A stretch of DNA of 64,000 bases from contig NZ_JAIVKX010000017.1 of NCBI RefSeq assembly GCF_020524285.1, positions 124,001-188,000 of the forward strand, in the 5' to 3' direction. This document shows, piece after piece, positions 28,613-37,045 of the stretch. Within the stretch, counting starts at the first letter, position 1. The number at the start of each line of letters is the position of its first letter. The translations under genes were made by a program, and so were the position numbers. Origin of the DNA: Alloyangia pacifica. GTDB lineage: Bacteria; Pseudomonadota; Alphaproteobacteria; Rhodobacterales; Rhodobacteraceae. The notes below the pieces were generated by a model, which was not told where the DNA came from, made no database searches, and worked only from the letters and a program-made list of their open reading frames with translations.

Positions 28613-29698
28613 ATGATCCGCCTCGAGAAACGTCCGCAGCCGTCGCGGCTCTGGACCATCGTGACGCCGCTTCTGGCCGTGGTGCTGACCATGGTGGTCG
28701 GCGGCATCATGTTCGCGTTGCTCGGCAAGCCGCCGCTGGAGGCGATCCGCACGATCTTCTGGGACCCGCTGTTCCACCCGCAGTTCGCCGGCTACTCGCG
28801 GCCGCAGCTGCTGGTCAAGGCGGGGCCGCTGATCCTCATCGCCATCGGCCTTTCGATCGGCTTCAAGGCGGGAATCTGGAACATCGGGGCCGAGGGGCAG
28901 TACATCATGGGCGCGGTCTGCGGCGCGGCGGTGGGGCTGGCCTTCTACCCCTCCGAGAGCGTGTTGCTGTTCCCGCTGATGGTGGTCGCGGGCGCGCTTG
29001 GCGGCTGGGCCTGGGCGATGATCCCGGCGGTGCTGAAGACCAGATTCGGGACGAACGAGATCCTCGTGTCGCTGATGCTGGTCTACGTGGCCGAGAACAT
29101 CCTCGCCTCGGCCTCGGCGGGCTGGCTGCGCAGCCCCGAGGGCATGGGCTTTCCCGGCTCGCGCAACTTCAAGCAATGGCCGGCGGTGTTCAACGATGAG
29201 CTGGTGGCCAACACCGGCATGCACTGGGGCGTGGTTGCCGCCTTCATCGCGGTGATCGGGGCCTACGCGCTGATGGCGCGGCACATCCAGGGTTTCAACA
29301 TCCGGCTCACCGGCGAGGCGCCGCGGGCGGCGCGCTTCTCGGGGGTGAGCCCGGTGCGGATCGTCTTCCTCTGCCTCGGCATCTCGGGGGCGCTGGCGGG
29401 CATGGCGGGGCTCTTCGAGGTCACCGGCCCGGCCGGGCAGATCACCATCGACTTCAATTCGGGCTACGGCTTCACCGCGATCATCGTCGCCTTCCTCGGG
29501 CGGCTGCATCCGGTGGGCATCCTGCTGGCGGGGCTGCTGATGGCGCTGACCTATATCGGCGGCGAGCTGGCGCAGCTCATGCTCGGCCTGCCCGGGGCGT
29601 CGATCCAGCTCTTCCAGGGCATGCTGCTGTTCTTCCTGCTGGCCACCGACGTCTTCACCAATTACCGCATCCGCTTTGCCAAGGGGGAGCTGGCCTGA
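28613..29698 (+). CDS. Nucleoside/purine ABC transporter permease
   Basis: A 361-residue inner-membrane protein of the BPD_transp_2 family (YufP/NupP group) with about nine hydrophobic segments, beginning RPQPSRLWTIVTPLLAVVLTMVVGG. The family features PLILIAIGLSIGFKAGIWNIGAEGQ and GTNEILVSLMLVYVAENIL are clear. GGGAGG precedes the ATG. Its stop shares one base with the next permease's ATG (TGATG), so both half-channels are translationally coupled. Confidence 0.9.
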   Translation: MIRLEKRPQPSRLWTIVTPLLAVVLTMVVGGIMFALLGKPPLEAIRTIFWDPLFHPQFAGYSRPQLLVKAGPLILIAIGLSIGFKAGIWNIGAEGQYIMGAVCGAAVGLAFYPSESVLLFPLMVVAGALGGWAWAMIPAVLKTRFGTNEILVSLMLVYVAENILASASAGWLRSPEGMGFPGSRNFKQWPAVFNDELVANTGMHWGVVAAFIAVIGAYALMARHIQGFNIRLTGEAPRAARFSGVSPVRIVFLCLGISGALAGMAGLFEVTGPAGQITIDFNSGYGFTAIIVAFLGRLHPVGILLAGLLMALTYIGGELAQLMLGLPGASIQLFQGMLLFFLLATDVFTNYRIRFAKGELA

Positions 29699-30606
29699 TG
29701 GATCCCGTACTTCTTGTCGCCTCGATCATGGTCTCGGCGACGCCGATCCTGCTGGCTGCCATCGGCGAGATGGTGGTGGAAAAGGCCGGGGTGCTGAACC
29801 TCGGGGTCGAGGGCATGATGATCACCGGCGCGGTGATCGGCTTCGCCGCGGCGGTGGGCACCGGCTCGCCGGTGCTGGGCTTTGCCGCGGCGGCGCTCGG
29901 CGCGGCGGTGCTGTCGCTGACCTTCGGCTTTCTCACCCAGTACCTGCTGTCGAACCAGGTGGCGACGGGCCTCGGCCTGACGTTGGTCGGGCTCGGGCTC
30001 TCGGCGCTGGTCGGCGCCGGTTTCGAGGGCGTGCGGGCGCCTGGGCCGGGCAAGCTGTGGATCCCCGGGCTGGCCGAGATCCCGGTGATCGGGCCGATGT
30101 TCTTCCGCCACGACTTCATGGTCTACGTCAGCCTGCTGCTGGTCGCCGGGGTCTGGGCATTCCTGAAATTCACCCGCGCCGGGCTGATCCTGCGCGCGGT
30201 GGGCGAGGACCACGAGAGCGCCCATGCGCTCGGCTACAAGGTGGTGCGGGTGCGCATGGCGGCGATCTTCTTCGGCGGCGCCTGCGCGGGCCTCGGCGGC
30301 GCCTACGTCAGCCTCGTGCGGGTGCCGCAATGGACCGAGGGGATGACCGCAGGCGCCGGCTGGATCGCGCTGGCCATCGTCGTCTTCGCCAGCTGGCGGC
30401 CGTTCGGCGTGCTGATCGGTGCCTATCTCTTCGGCGGCGTCACCGTGTTGCAGCTCAACCTGCAGGCGGCCGGGGCCAACGTGCCCGTCGAGCTGCTCTC
30501 GATGTCGCCTTACCTGATCACCATCCTCGTGCTGGTGGTGATCTCGGCCCGCGGGGTGCATGGCGCACCCGGCTCGCTGGGCCGCTCTTTCCACGCCTCC
30601 GCCTGA
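29698..30606 (+). CDS. Nucleoside/purine ABC transporter permease
   Basis: The second channel subunit, 302 residues with about eight membrane segments, of the YufQ/NupQ group. Typical stretches are PILLAAIGEMVVEKAGVLNLGVEGMM near the N-terminus and AGLILRAVGEDHESAHALGYKV in the cytoplasmic coupling loop. It pairs with the preceding permease and the double ATPase; the BMP protein follows after 72 bases. Confidence 0.9.
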   Translation: MDPVLLVASIMVSATPILLAAIGEMVVEKAGVLNLGVEGMMITGAVIGFAAAVGTGSPVLGFAAAALGAAVLSLTFGFLTQYLLSNQVATGLGLTLVGLGLSALVGAGFEGVRAPGPGKLWIPGLAEIPVIGPMFFRHDFMVYVSLLLVAGVWAFLKFTRAGLILRAVGEDHESAHALGYKVVRVRMAAIFFGGACAGLGGAYVSLVRVPQWTEGMTAGAGWIALAIVVFASWRPFGVLIGAYLFGGVTVLQLNLQAAGANVPVELLSMSPYLITILVLVVISARGVHGAPGSLGRSFHASA

Positions 30607-30678
30607 GCGGGGCAGGGACCAAGTCCGGGACAGCCGGACAGTGTTGAACTCAGTATGATCACAGGGAGACTGACCACA

Positions 30679-31752
30679 ATGAAACGCAGAACGCTTCTTG
30701 CCTCCGCCGCGATGGGCCTCGCGCTCGCTGCCGCCCCGGCCTTTGCCCAGGACAAGCCGAAGATCGGTTTCGTCTACGTCGGGCCGGTGAACGACGGCGG
30801 CTGGTCGCAGCACCACCATGAATCGGCGATGAAGATGAAGGAGCACTTCGGCGATCAGATCGAGCTGATCGAGCAGGAAAGCGTGCCCGAGGGCGCCGAC
30901 GCCGAGCGCGTGCTGACCCAGATGGCGCTGTCCGGTGCCGACCTCATCTTCACCACCTCCTTCGGCTACATGGACCCGACGATCAACGTCGCGGCCAAGT
31001 TCCCGGACGTGAAGTTCGAGCATGCCACCGGCTACAAGACCGCCGACAACGTCTCGGCCTATTCGGCGCGCTTCTACGAGGGCCGCGCGGTGACCGGCTA
31101 CCTCGCCGGCGCGATGACCAAGTCGAACAAGATCGGCTACATCGGCTCCTTCCCGATCCCGGAAGTGATCCGCGGCATCAACTCGTCGTTCCTGCACGCC
31201 AAGAAGGCCAACCCCGACGTCGAGATGTCGGTGGTCTGGCTGTCGACCTGGTTCGATCCGGCGAAAGAGGCGGACGCCACCCAGGCGCTGCTCGACCAGG
31301 GCGTCGACGTGGTGCTGGCGCATACCGACTCCACCGCGCCGCTGTCGGTGCTGGAGAAGGCCGGCGGCTACGGCTTCGGCCAGGCGGCGGACATGTACGA
31401 CTACGCGCCCGAGCCGCGGCTGTCGTCGATCATCGACGACTGGGCGCCCTATTACATCGACCGCGTGCAGGCGATCGTCGACGGCACCTGGGAGAGCCAC
31501 AACGTCTGGCAGGGCATCGGTGACGGCATGGTCGGCATCGGCGAGATCACCGGCCCGGTGCCGGAGGACGTGAAAGCGACCGCCGAGCAGATGAAGGCCG
31601 ATATCGCGGCGGGCGACTACCACCCGTTTACCGGCCCGATCAACAAGCAGGACGGCTCGGCCTGGCTCGCCGAGGGCGAAGTGGCAGAGGACGGCGTGCT
31701 GGCCGGCATGGACTTCTACGTCGAAGGCCTGACGGGCGAGATCCCGAACTGA
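30679..31752 (+). CDS. BMP-family substrate-binding protein of a nucleoside/purine ABC transporter
   Basis: A periplasmic binding protein of 357 residues. The signal peptide MKRRTLLASAAMGLALAAAPAFA is cut before QDKPK; the mature part begins KIGFVYVGPVNDGGWSQHHHE, the pattern of BMP (PnrA-like) domains that bind purine nucleosides. I chose ATG 30679 because it gives a clean signal peptide; an ATG at 30655 is also in frame. Genes for xanthine dehydrogenase upstream suggest purines as the substrate, although BMP proteins for other ligands exist. A strong terminator ends the operon. Confidence 0.9.
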   Translation: MKRRTLLASAAMGLALAAAPAFAQDKPKIGFVYVGPVNDGGWSQHHHESAMKMKEHFGDQIELIEQESVPEGADAERVLTQMALSGADLIFTTSFGYMDPTINVAAKFPDVKFEHATGYKTADNVSAYSARFYEGRAVTGYLAGAMTKSNKIGYIGSFPIPEVIRGINSSFLHAKKANPDVEMSVVWLSTWFDPAKEADATQALLDQGVDVVLAHTDSTAPLSVLEKAGGYGFGQAADMYDYAPEPRLSSIIDDWAPYYIDRVQAIVDGTWESHNVWQGIGDGMVGIGEITGPVPEDVKATAEQMKADIAAGDYHPFTGPINKQDGSAWLAEGEVAEDGVLAGMDFYVEGLTGEIPN

Positions 31753-31775
31753 TCCTCTTCGCGAGGTGAGAGAGG

Positions 31776-31809
31776 CGCCGCCGGGAGATCCCGGCGGCGT
31801 TTGCTTTTT
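31776..31809 (+). terminator. Rho-independent terminator of the xdh/transport operon
   Basis: A 10-bp perfect stem CGCCGCCGGG/CCCGGCGGCG with loop AGAT is followed by TTTGCTTTTT. It lies 23 bases after the BMP gene stop. Confidence 0.92.
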
Positions 31810-31860
31810 CGGCGGGTTGTGTTTCGCTCGGGCGCGGCGCTGCGTGGTGGCGTGCCGCGG

Positions 31861-31882
31861 GCGTATTTGGAAAGAGAAGAAG
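31861..31882 (+). repeat. Third copy of the GTATTTGGAAAGAGAAGAAG element
   Basis: GCGTATTTGGAAAGAGAAGA plus AG, matching the arms at 28478 and 28545. It lies just upstream of the ribosome site of the YdcF-like gene. Confidence 0.7.
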
Positions 31883-31891
31883 GGCGGGGCG

Positions 31892-32383
31892 ATGGGCATG
31901 ACCCGGGTGGCGCTGGTGCTGGGGGCGGCGGTCTGGGCCGGCGGACGGCCCTCGCCGACGCTGCGGCGGCGGGCCGAACATGCGTCGGCGCTCTGGCGGG
32001 CGGGGCAGGTCTCGGCCATCCTCGCCTCGGGCGGTGTCGGGCGCCATGGCCCCTCGGAGGCCGCGGTGATCGCCCGGCTCTGCCGCGAGGCCGGGGTGCC
32101 GCAGGCGGCGCTGGTGCTCGAGGAGCGCTCGACCAGCACTGAGGAGAACCTGCGCTTCTCGCTGCCGCTGCTGCGGGAGATGGGCGCACGCGAGGTGGTG
32201 ATCGTCACCGACGGCTTCCACGCGCCGCGCGCCCGGCTGGCGGCGCGACGGCTCGGGCTGCACGTGGCGCTGGGGCCGGTGCGCAGCGACTCGCCGCGGG
32301 TGCCGCTGTCGCTGACCCGGGTGAAGGCGGGGCTGCGGGAGGTGCCTGCCTACCTCTGGTACGCGCTGCGGCTACGGCGCTGA
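31892..32383 (+). CDS. YdcF family (DUF218) protein
   Basis: A 163-residue protein with the DUF218 Rossmann-like fold: VALVLGAAVWAGGRPSPTLRRR, then ILASGGVGRHGPSEAAVIARL, LEERSTSTEENLRFS, and VVIVTDGFHAPRARLAAR. The DUF218 family includes SanA/ElyC/YdcF, implicated in envelope integrity; YdcF itself binds S-adenosylmethionine. This one is short and lacks a membrane anchor. Start options are ATG 31892 and 31898; GGGCGGGG precedes both. Confidence 0.8.
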   Translation: MGMTRVALVLGAAVWAGGRPSPTLRRRAEHASALWRAGQVSAILASGGVGRHGPSEAAVIARLCREAGVPQAALVLEERSTSTEENLRFSLPLLREMGAREVVIVTDGFHAPRARLAARRLGLHVALGPVRSDSPRVPLSLTRVKAGLREVPAYLWYALRLRR

Positions 32384-32405
32384 GTGGGCCGGGGGCCGGA
32401 GGGAG

Positions 32406-32837
32406 TCAGAGAATGCCGATCTCGGCCAGCGCGCCGGCGAGGTCCGGTGGCAGCTCGTCATCCTCTTCGCGGGCGGTCGAAAGGTCGGGCGGCGCATCGG
32501 CGGGCGAGAGGTAGCGCCAGCCCTGGAAGGGGCGGCGCGGCGAGGCGGCGACGCGCCGCAGATCGGGGTCGAGCACCAGCGCGCAATGCCGCGTGCCGTC
32601 GTGGCCGGTGACCTCGTCGAGCCGGATCACCCGCTGGCGGCATTGGATCATGCCCTTGAAAACCCAGTAGATCGAGCCACCGTTGAGGAGCTCCGCCTCG
32701 CGCTTGGGCCACATGCGGGTGACGTGGCAGGGCAACCCGTCGGCGGTCTGCGCGGCGCGTCCCGATTGCCAGGCGGCCAATGTCTTGACGCTCTCGGTGC
32801 CGACGCTGAGCTTGATCAGATGGGTGAACTTATCCAC
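32406..32837 (-). CDS. DUF1489 family protein
   Basis: A 143-residue protein. It starts at GTG 32837 (reading as MDKFTHLIKLSVGTESVKTLAAWQ), with GGAG 6 bases upstream; the longer frame to an ATG at 32921 reads into the nrdJ upstream region and is unlikely. HVTRMWPKREAELLNGGSIYWVFKGMIQCRQ is the recognisable core of this alphaproteobacterial family, often encoded near ribonucleotide reductase or DNA-metabolism genes. Function is unknown. Divergent from nrdJ. Confidence 0.8.
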   Translation of the reverse strand: MDKFTHLIKLSVGTESVKTLAAWQSGRAAQTADGLPCHVTRMWPKREAELLNGGSIYWVFKGMIQCRQRVIRLDEVTGHDGTRHCALVLDPDLRRVAASPRRPFQGWRYLSPADAPPDLSTAREEDDELPPDLAGALAEIGIL

Positions 32838-33059
32838 GGAATGCTCCACAGAGTCCTCAACAGGATTGGACAGATATTGTAGTCTTTGCGGCGGGAGCTT
32901 CAAGCAGTGGTATTCCCGCAACCAAAAAACGTGTACTCTTACGCACCGCGCGTTCTTGCATCGGGCGGCGGTCGCGAGTAGTCACACCGCCCTGCCACCC
33001 CCTGCGCTGCTCTGCCGCCGCGCCCTCGAATTGACGAGCCAACAAGGAAGTCTGCTGCC

Positions 33060-35348
33060 ATGACTCGCTTTGCCGCCCCCATCGCCGAACAGATCTGGGA
33101 CATGAAATACCGCTTCAAAGAGGCGGACGGCACCCCGATCGACCAGAGCGTCGAGGACAGCTGGCGCCGCATCGCGCGGTCGCTCGCCTCGGTCGAGACG
33201 GATGCGGACACCTGGGAAGAGAAGTTCTACGGCGCGCTCGAGGACTTCCAGTACCTGCCCGCCGGCCGGATCACCGCCGGGGCCGGCACCGCGCGCTCGG
33301 TCACCCTGTTCAACTGCTTCGTAATGGGCACCATTCCCGACAGCATGTCCGGCATCTTCGACATGCTGAAGGAAGCCGCGCTGACCATGCAGCAGGGTGG
33401 CGGGATCGGCTACGACTTCTCGACCATCCGCCCCAAGGGCGCGCATGTGGCGGGCGTCGCCGCCGACGCCTCGGGGCCGCTGTCGTTCATGGATGTCTGG
33501 GACGCCATGTGCCGCACGATCATGTCGGCGGGCTCGCGCCGGGGCGCGATGATGGCCACCATGCGCTGCGACCACCCGGACGTGGAGCAGTTCATCTCGG
33601 CCAAGGCCGACAGCGCGCGGCTGCGCATGTTCAACCTGTCGGTGCTGGTCACCGACCCCTTCATGGAAGCGGTGAAGGCGGACGGTTCCTGGGACCTTCA
33701 GTTCGACGGCAAGGTCTACCACACGGTAAAGGCACGCGACCTGTGGAACAAGATCATGAAGGCCACTTACGACTATGCCGAGCCGGGCGTGATCTTCATC
33801 GACCGCATCAACAAGGCCAACAACCTCAGCTACATCGAGCAGATCGCGGCGACCAACCCCTGCGGCGAGCAGCCGCTGCCGCCCTACGGCGCCTGCCTGC
33901 TGGGCTCGATCAACCTCGCGCGGCTGGTGGACACGCCCTTCGAGAGCGGCGCGGAGATCCCCGAGGCCAAGCTCGACGAGCTGGTCGCCCTCGCTGTCCG
34001 GATGATGGACAACGTGGTTGACGCCTCGAACTTCCCGCTGCCGCAGCAGGCCGAGGAAGCGCAGAACAAGCGTCGCATCGGCCTTGGCGTCACCGGCCTT
34101 GCCGACGCGCTGCTGATGATGGGCCTGCGCTACGGCTCGGAAGAGGCCGCGGCGCAGACCGAGACCTGGCTCAAGCGCATCGCCCGCGCCTCCTACCTCG
34201 CCTCGGTCGAACTGGCCAAGGAGAAGGGCGCCTTCCCGCTGTTCGACGCCGAGAAATTCCTCGCCTCGGGCAACATGATGCAGATGGATGACGACGTGCG
34301 CGAGGCGATCCGCACCCATGGCATCCGCAATGCGCTGCTGACCTCGATCGCGCCCACCGGCACCATCTCGCTTTACGCGGGCAACGTGTCGTCGGGCATC
34401 GAGCCGGTGTTCGCCTATGCCTACACCCGCAAGGTGCTGCAGAAGGACGGCACCCGCACCGAGGAAGAGGTGGTCGACTACGCGGTGCAGATGTGGCGCG
34501 ACAAGTTCGGCGATGCCGAACTGCCCGACTATTTCGTCAACGCCCAAACGCTGGCCCCTCTCGAGCACGTGCGCATGCAGGCGGCGGCGCAGAAGTGGAT
34601 CGACAGCTCGATCTCCAAGACGATCAACTGCCCAGAGGACATCTCCTTCGAGGGGTTCAAGGACGTCTACATGGAAGCCTACGAGACCGGCTGCAAGGGC
34701 TGCACCACCTACCGTCCGAACGACGTGACCGGCTCTGTCCTGTCGGTCTCGGAGAAGGAGGAGAAGACCCCGGCCGAGAGCCCCGCAGTGGTCACCGAGG
34801 GTGCCGATGGCGGCGCCGAGGTGGTCTACATGTCCGAGCCGCTCGACCGGCCGCAGTCGCTCGAGGGGCACACCTACAAGCTCAAGTGGCCGGACAGCGA
34901 GCACGCCATCTACCTGACGATCAACGACATCATCGTCGGCGGTCACCGCCGGCCCTTCGAGGTCTTCATCAACTCCAAGAACATGGAGCACTACGCCTGG
35001 ACCGTGGCGCTGACGCGGATGATCTCGGCCGTGTTCCGCCGCGGCGGCGACGTCTCCTTCGTGGTCGAGGAACTGAAGGCCGTCTTCGATCCCCGCGGCG
35101 GCGCTTGGGTTCAGGGCAAGTACATCCCCTCGATCCTCGCGGCGATCGGCGGGGTGATCGAGAAGCACCTCATCGCCACCGGCTTCCTGGAAGGCGAGGG
35201 CAAGGGGCTGAAGGCGGACCCGACGGCGAAGGTCGTGGGATTGGACGCCCCCCGCGGCAAGGCCTGCCCGTCCTGCGGCCAGTTCTCGATGATGATGGTC
35301 GAAGGCTGCATGACCTGCTCGAGCTGCGGCCATTCGAAGTGCGGGTGA
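33060..35348 (+). CDS. nrdJ: Adenosylcobalamin-dependent ribonucleoside-diphosphate reductase (class II)
   Basis: NrdJ reduces ribonucleotides to deoxyribonucleotides using a B12-generated thiyl radical, so it works with or without oxygen. The 762-residue protein shows LPAGRITAGAGTARSVTLFNCFVMG at the N-terminus, the substrate-site ATNPCGEQPLPPYGACLLGSINLARL, SIAPTGTISLYAGNVSSGIEPVF, then a C-terminal zinc-binding tail CPSCGQFSMMMVEGCMTC followed by SSCGHSKCG. That tail and the length mark the large class II form. I saw no clear B12 riboswitch or NrdR box pair in the 222-base upstream gap. Downstream is a strong hairpin terminator. Confidence 0.95.
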   Translation: MTRFAAPIAEQIWDMKYRFKEADGTPIDQSVEDSWRRIARSLASVETDADTWEEKFYGALEDFQYLPAGRITAGAGTARSVTLFNCFVMGTIPDSMSGIFDMLKEAALTMQQGGGIGYDFSTIRPKGAHVAGVAADASGPLSFMDVWDAMCRTIMSAGSRRGAMMATMRCDHPDVEQFISAKADSARLRMFNLSVLVTDPFMEAVKADGSWDLQFDGKVYHTVKARDLWNKIMKATYDYAEPGVIFIDRINKANNLSYIEQIAATNPCGEQPLPPYGACLLGSINLARLVDTPFESGAEIPEAKLDELVALAVRMMDNVVDASNFPLPQQAEEAQNKRRIGLGVTGLADALLMMGLRYGSEEAAAQTETWLKRIARASYLASVELAKEKGAFPLFDAEKFLASGNMMQMDDDVREAIRTHGIRNALLTSIAPTGTISLYAGNVSSGIEPVFAYAYTRKVLQKDGTRTEEEVVDYAVQMWRDKFGDAELPDYFVNAQTLAPLEHVRMQAAAQKWIDSSISKTINCPEDISFEGFKDVYMEAYETGCKGCTTYRPNDVTGSVLSVSEKEEKTPAESPAVVTEGADGGAEVVYMSEPLDRPQSLEGHTYKLKWPDSEHAIYLTINDIIVGGHRRPFEVFINSKNMEHYAWTVALTRMISAVFRRGGDVSFVVEELKAVFDPRGGAWVQGKYIPSILAAIGGVIEKHLIATGFLEGEGKGLKADPTAKVVGLDAPRGKACPSCGQFSMMMVEGCMTCSSCGHSKCG

Positions 35349-35370
35349 GGGGTTTAGCAGGCAAAGTTGT

Positions 35371-35440
35371 TGTCAGACCCACAATAAAATGACCATTCGC
35401 CGGGGTTTTTGACCATTCCGACACGAAGAAAATGACCACC
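35371..35440. mobile_element. Possible remnant end of an IS21-like insertion sequence
   Basis: After TGTCAGACCCACAATAAAAT there are three spaced copies of TGACCA (35390, 35410, 35433), two of them preceded by AAAA. IS21-family ends begin with TG and hold several short internal repeats of this kind. No transposase gene is present nearby, so it would be a solitary end. The site coincides with the change from core to accessory gene content. Confidence 0.35.
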
Positions 35441-35470
35441 GGCAGGGCGCTCTGCCGGTGGTTTCTTTTT
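35435..35470 (+). terminator. Rho-independent terminator downstream of nrdJ
   Basis: The stem ACCACCGGCAG/CTGCCGGTGGT (11 bp) is followed by TTCTTTTTATTT. It is 86 bases past the nrdJ stop. Confidence 0.85.
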
Positions 35471-35680
35471 ATTTCAGTGGCTTATCTTGAGATTCTCGGC
35501 GCGGCTTCGAACGCTTTCACCGTAAGGGGGGCCTCCGGGCGCTGGCCTTGCAACGTCGCCGAAAGTGTTCCCATTTTGTTCAGGTGGATCCGGATCCTCT
35601 CATTGAAACCAGCCAGGCCCTTGGGCCGGTACTCAGCTGTACGCGCGACCCGGTCGCGGCAGCTGCGAGAGGATATTGCC

Positions 35681-36730
35681 ATGACACGGATACGTTTCGC
35701 CGACGTGACCTTCCCCGCTGCGAATGCTCCCAGAGAATATGAAGTGGCGGCGCGCCTCAGACGCTTTCTTACGAATTACCGCATCCGGACCGGAAGCTCC
35801 GAGAACACGCACCTTCTTTCTGACAGGGATCGTGATCGCATCGACCGGCATGCGCAGGCCTTTCTCCTGGCCAGGGATCGGAAGTCAGGCATGGGGCACC
35901 TCGACAAGCGGGACAGGGAAAAACTAAGTGCCCTCCGCCTTGGAGCTGAACTGCGCGGGATCCAGTCGGAACACGAGGCGGATGTTGTTGCCAGTGTGAT
36001 CCATCAAGAGATGCCCTGGATGGCAGCGGCGACCGAACGCGTCTGGCAGGAGATGCGTGCCTCGGTCCGACGCGGAGACCCGGCGCCGCGTCTGTCCCCA
36101 GTCCTCCTGCTTGGGCCCCCGGGTATCGGAAAGAGCCACTGGGCGCGCCTGCTGGCCGAACAATTGAGAGTTCCAACCTGCATGGTGGACGCAACGAATG
36201 AGCCTGCCTCCTTCTCTATTGTCGGGTCACAGCGAGGTTGGTCTTCTACGGGCCCGGGAAGGCCGCTCCAGACCATCCTCGCGACGAGTGTCGCCAATCC
36301 AATCGTCGTCATAGACGAGGTGGAGAAGGCTGGCAGTGCCGAGGGGCAGAGTGGCACCAGCTACAGCCTTTCCCAAGCACTGCTGCCTCTTTTGGAGAGA
36401 TCCACGGCGACCAGCTGGACGTGCCCCTACTTCCGAGTGCAATTCGATATGTCGTGGGTCAACTGGGTGCTGACTGCAAATACCCTTGGTGGCCTTCCTC
36501 GGCCATTCCTAAGCCGCGTTCCACCTTTAGAGATGCCAGCGCTTAGTCTTGAGCACCTGCTTGGCTTCGCTGAGCGCTAAGGGAAGAATCGAGACCTGCC
36601 TAACGGAGCAATCGACGCGGTTTGTGAGGTCATCTCCACAGTTCAGGTGCCACAGCTGCTCAGTCTGCGGTCGATTCTGCGGATGATCGACAGGTTGAAG
36701 CAGCAAGCGGATCGGCCGACTCTGCACTAG
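35681..36730 (+). pseudogene. AAA ATPase (Lon-like ATPase domain), interrupted by an in-frame stop
   Basis: The first open part, 35681-36580, encodes 299 residues: an N-terminal helical region, Walker A GPPGIGKS at residues 145-152, Walker B PIVVIDE near 207-213, and a sensor-1-like VNWVLTANT. The ATG at 35681 follows GAGAGGAT. The frame is cut by TAA at 36578-36580, but the same frame stays open for 49 more codons to TAG at 36728 and reads as credible protein (AIDAVCEVI ... LSLRSILRMIDRLKQQADRP). So a protein of about 349 residues has probably been truncated by one nonsense change, removing the helical lid end of the AAA module. It may be a recent pseudogene, a still-active short ATPase, or a readthrough case. 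Confidence 0.65.
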
Positions 36731-37045
36731 CGAAAGAAACCACTTTTACGGCCTTAAGGTGCTATGAAATAACGATTATCCATAGTTATACCAAGGGGGT
36801 ATAACCGGCGGCAGTGGGGGTGGGATTACGCCGCGTGCCCATCCCCAGATGAGACCGGACCTAACAGTCCGCTGAAAAAGGCTTTGAGAAGGGAGTTCTC
36901 GTCCTGCTCTTCGGCTCCCGACGCGATCTATTTCTGTCAGCAAAGCGAGGGAGCCGACGCGCGCCGCAGCCTCGGCACCCTCGAGGCGCGTCATGACAAG
37001 AGCTCCGATGAACACCAAGACCTTGCACGACAGCGGCGCATCGGC
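36731..37045. other. Intergenic region without a recognised gene
   Basis: About 315 bases between the AAA ATPase and the exonuclease stop. It holds an inverted repeat at 36785-36805 and, further right, low-complexity coding-like sequence on both strands that I could not assign; it may be debris of an inserted element. Confidence 0.45.
36785..36805. repeat. Perfect 8-bp inverted repeat, operator-like
   Basis: GTTATACC-AAGGG-GGTATAAC, AT-rich within a GC-rich region. It could bind a dimeric regulator or form a small hairpin. No adjacent promoter is obvious. Confidence 0.4.

Noticed and set aside
32841-33059. A B12 riboswitch or NrdR boxes before nrdJ
   Set aside because: Expected by biology, and ACAGATATTGTAGT at about 32867 is faintly NrdR-box-like, but there is no second box and no B12-box, so I do not call either.
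35482-35682. Minus-strand 66-codon frame ending KAFEAAPRISR, left of the AAA ATPase
   Set aside because: It reads somewhat like protein but its start overlaps the ATPase start on the other strand, it lacks a ribosome site, and I recognise no family. A relic is possible.
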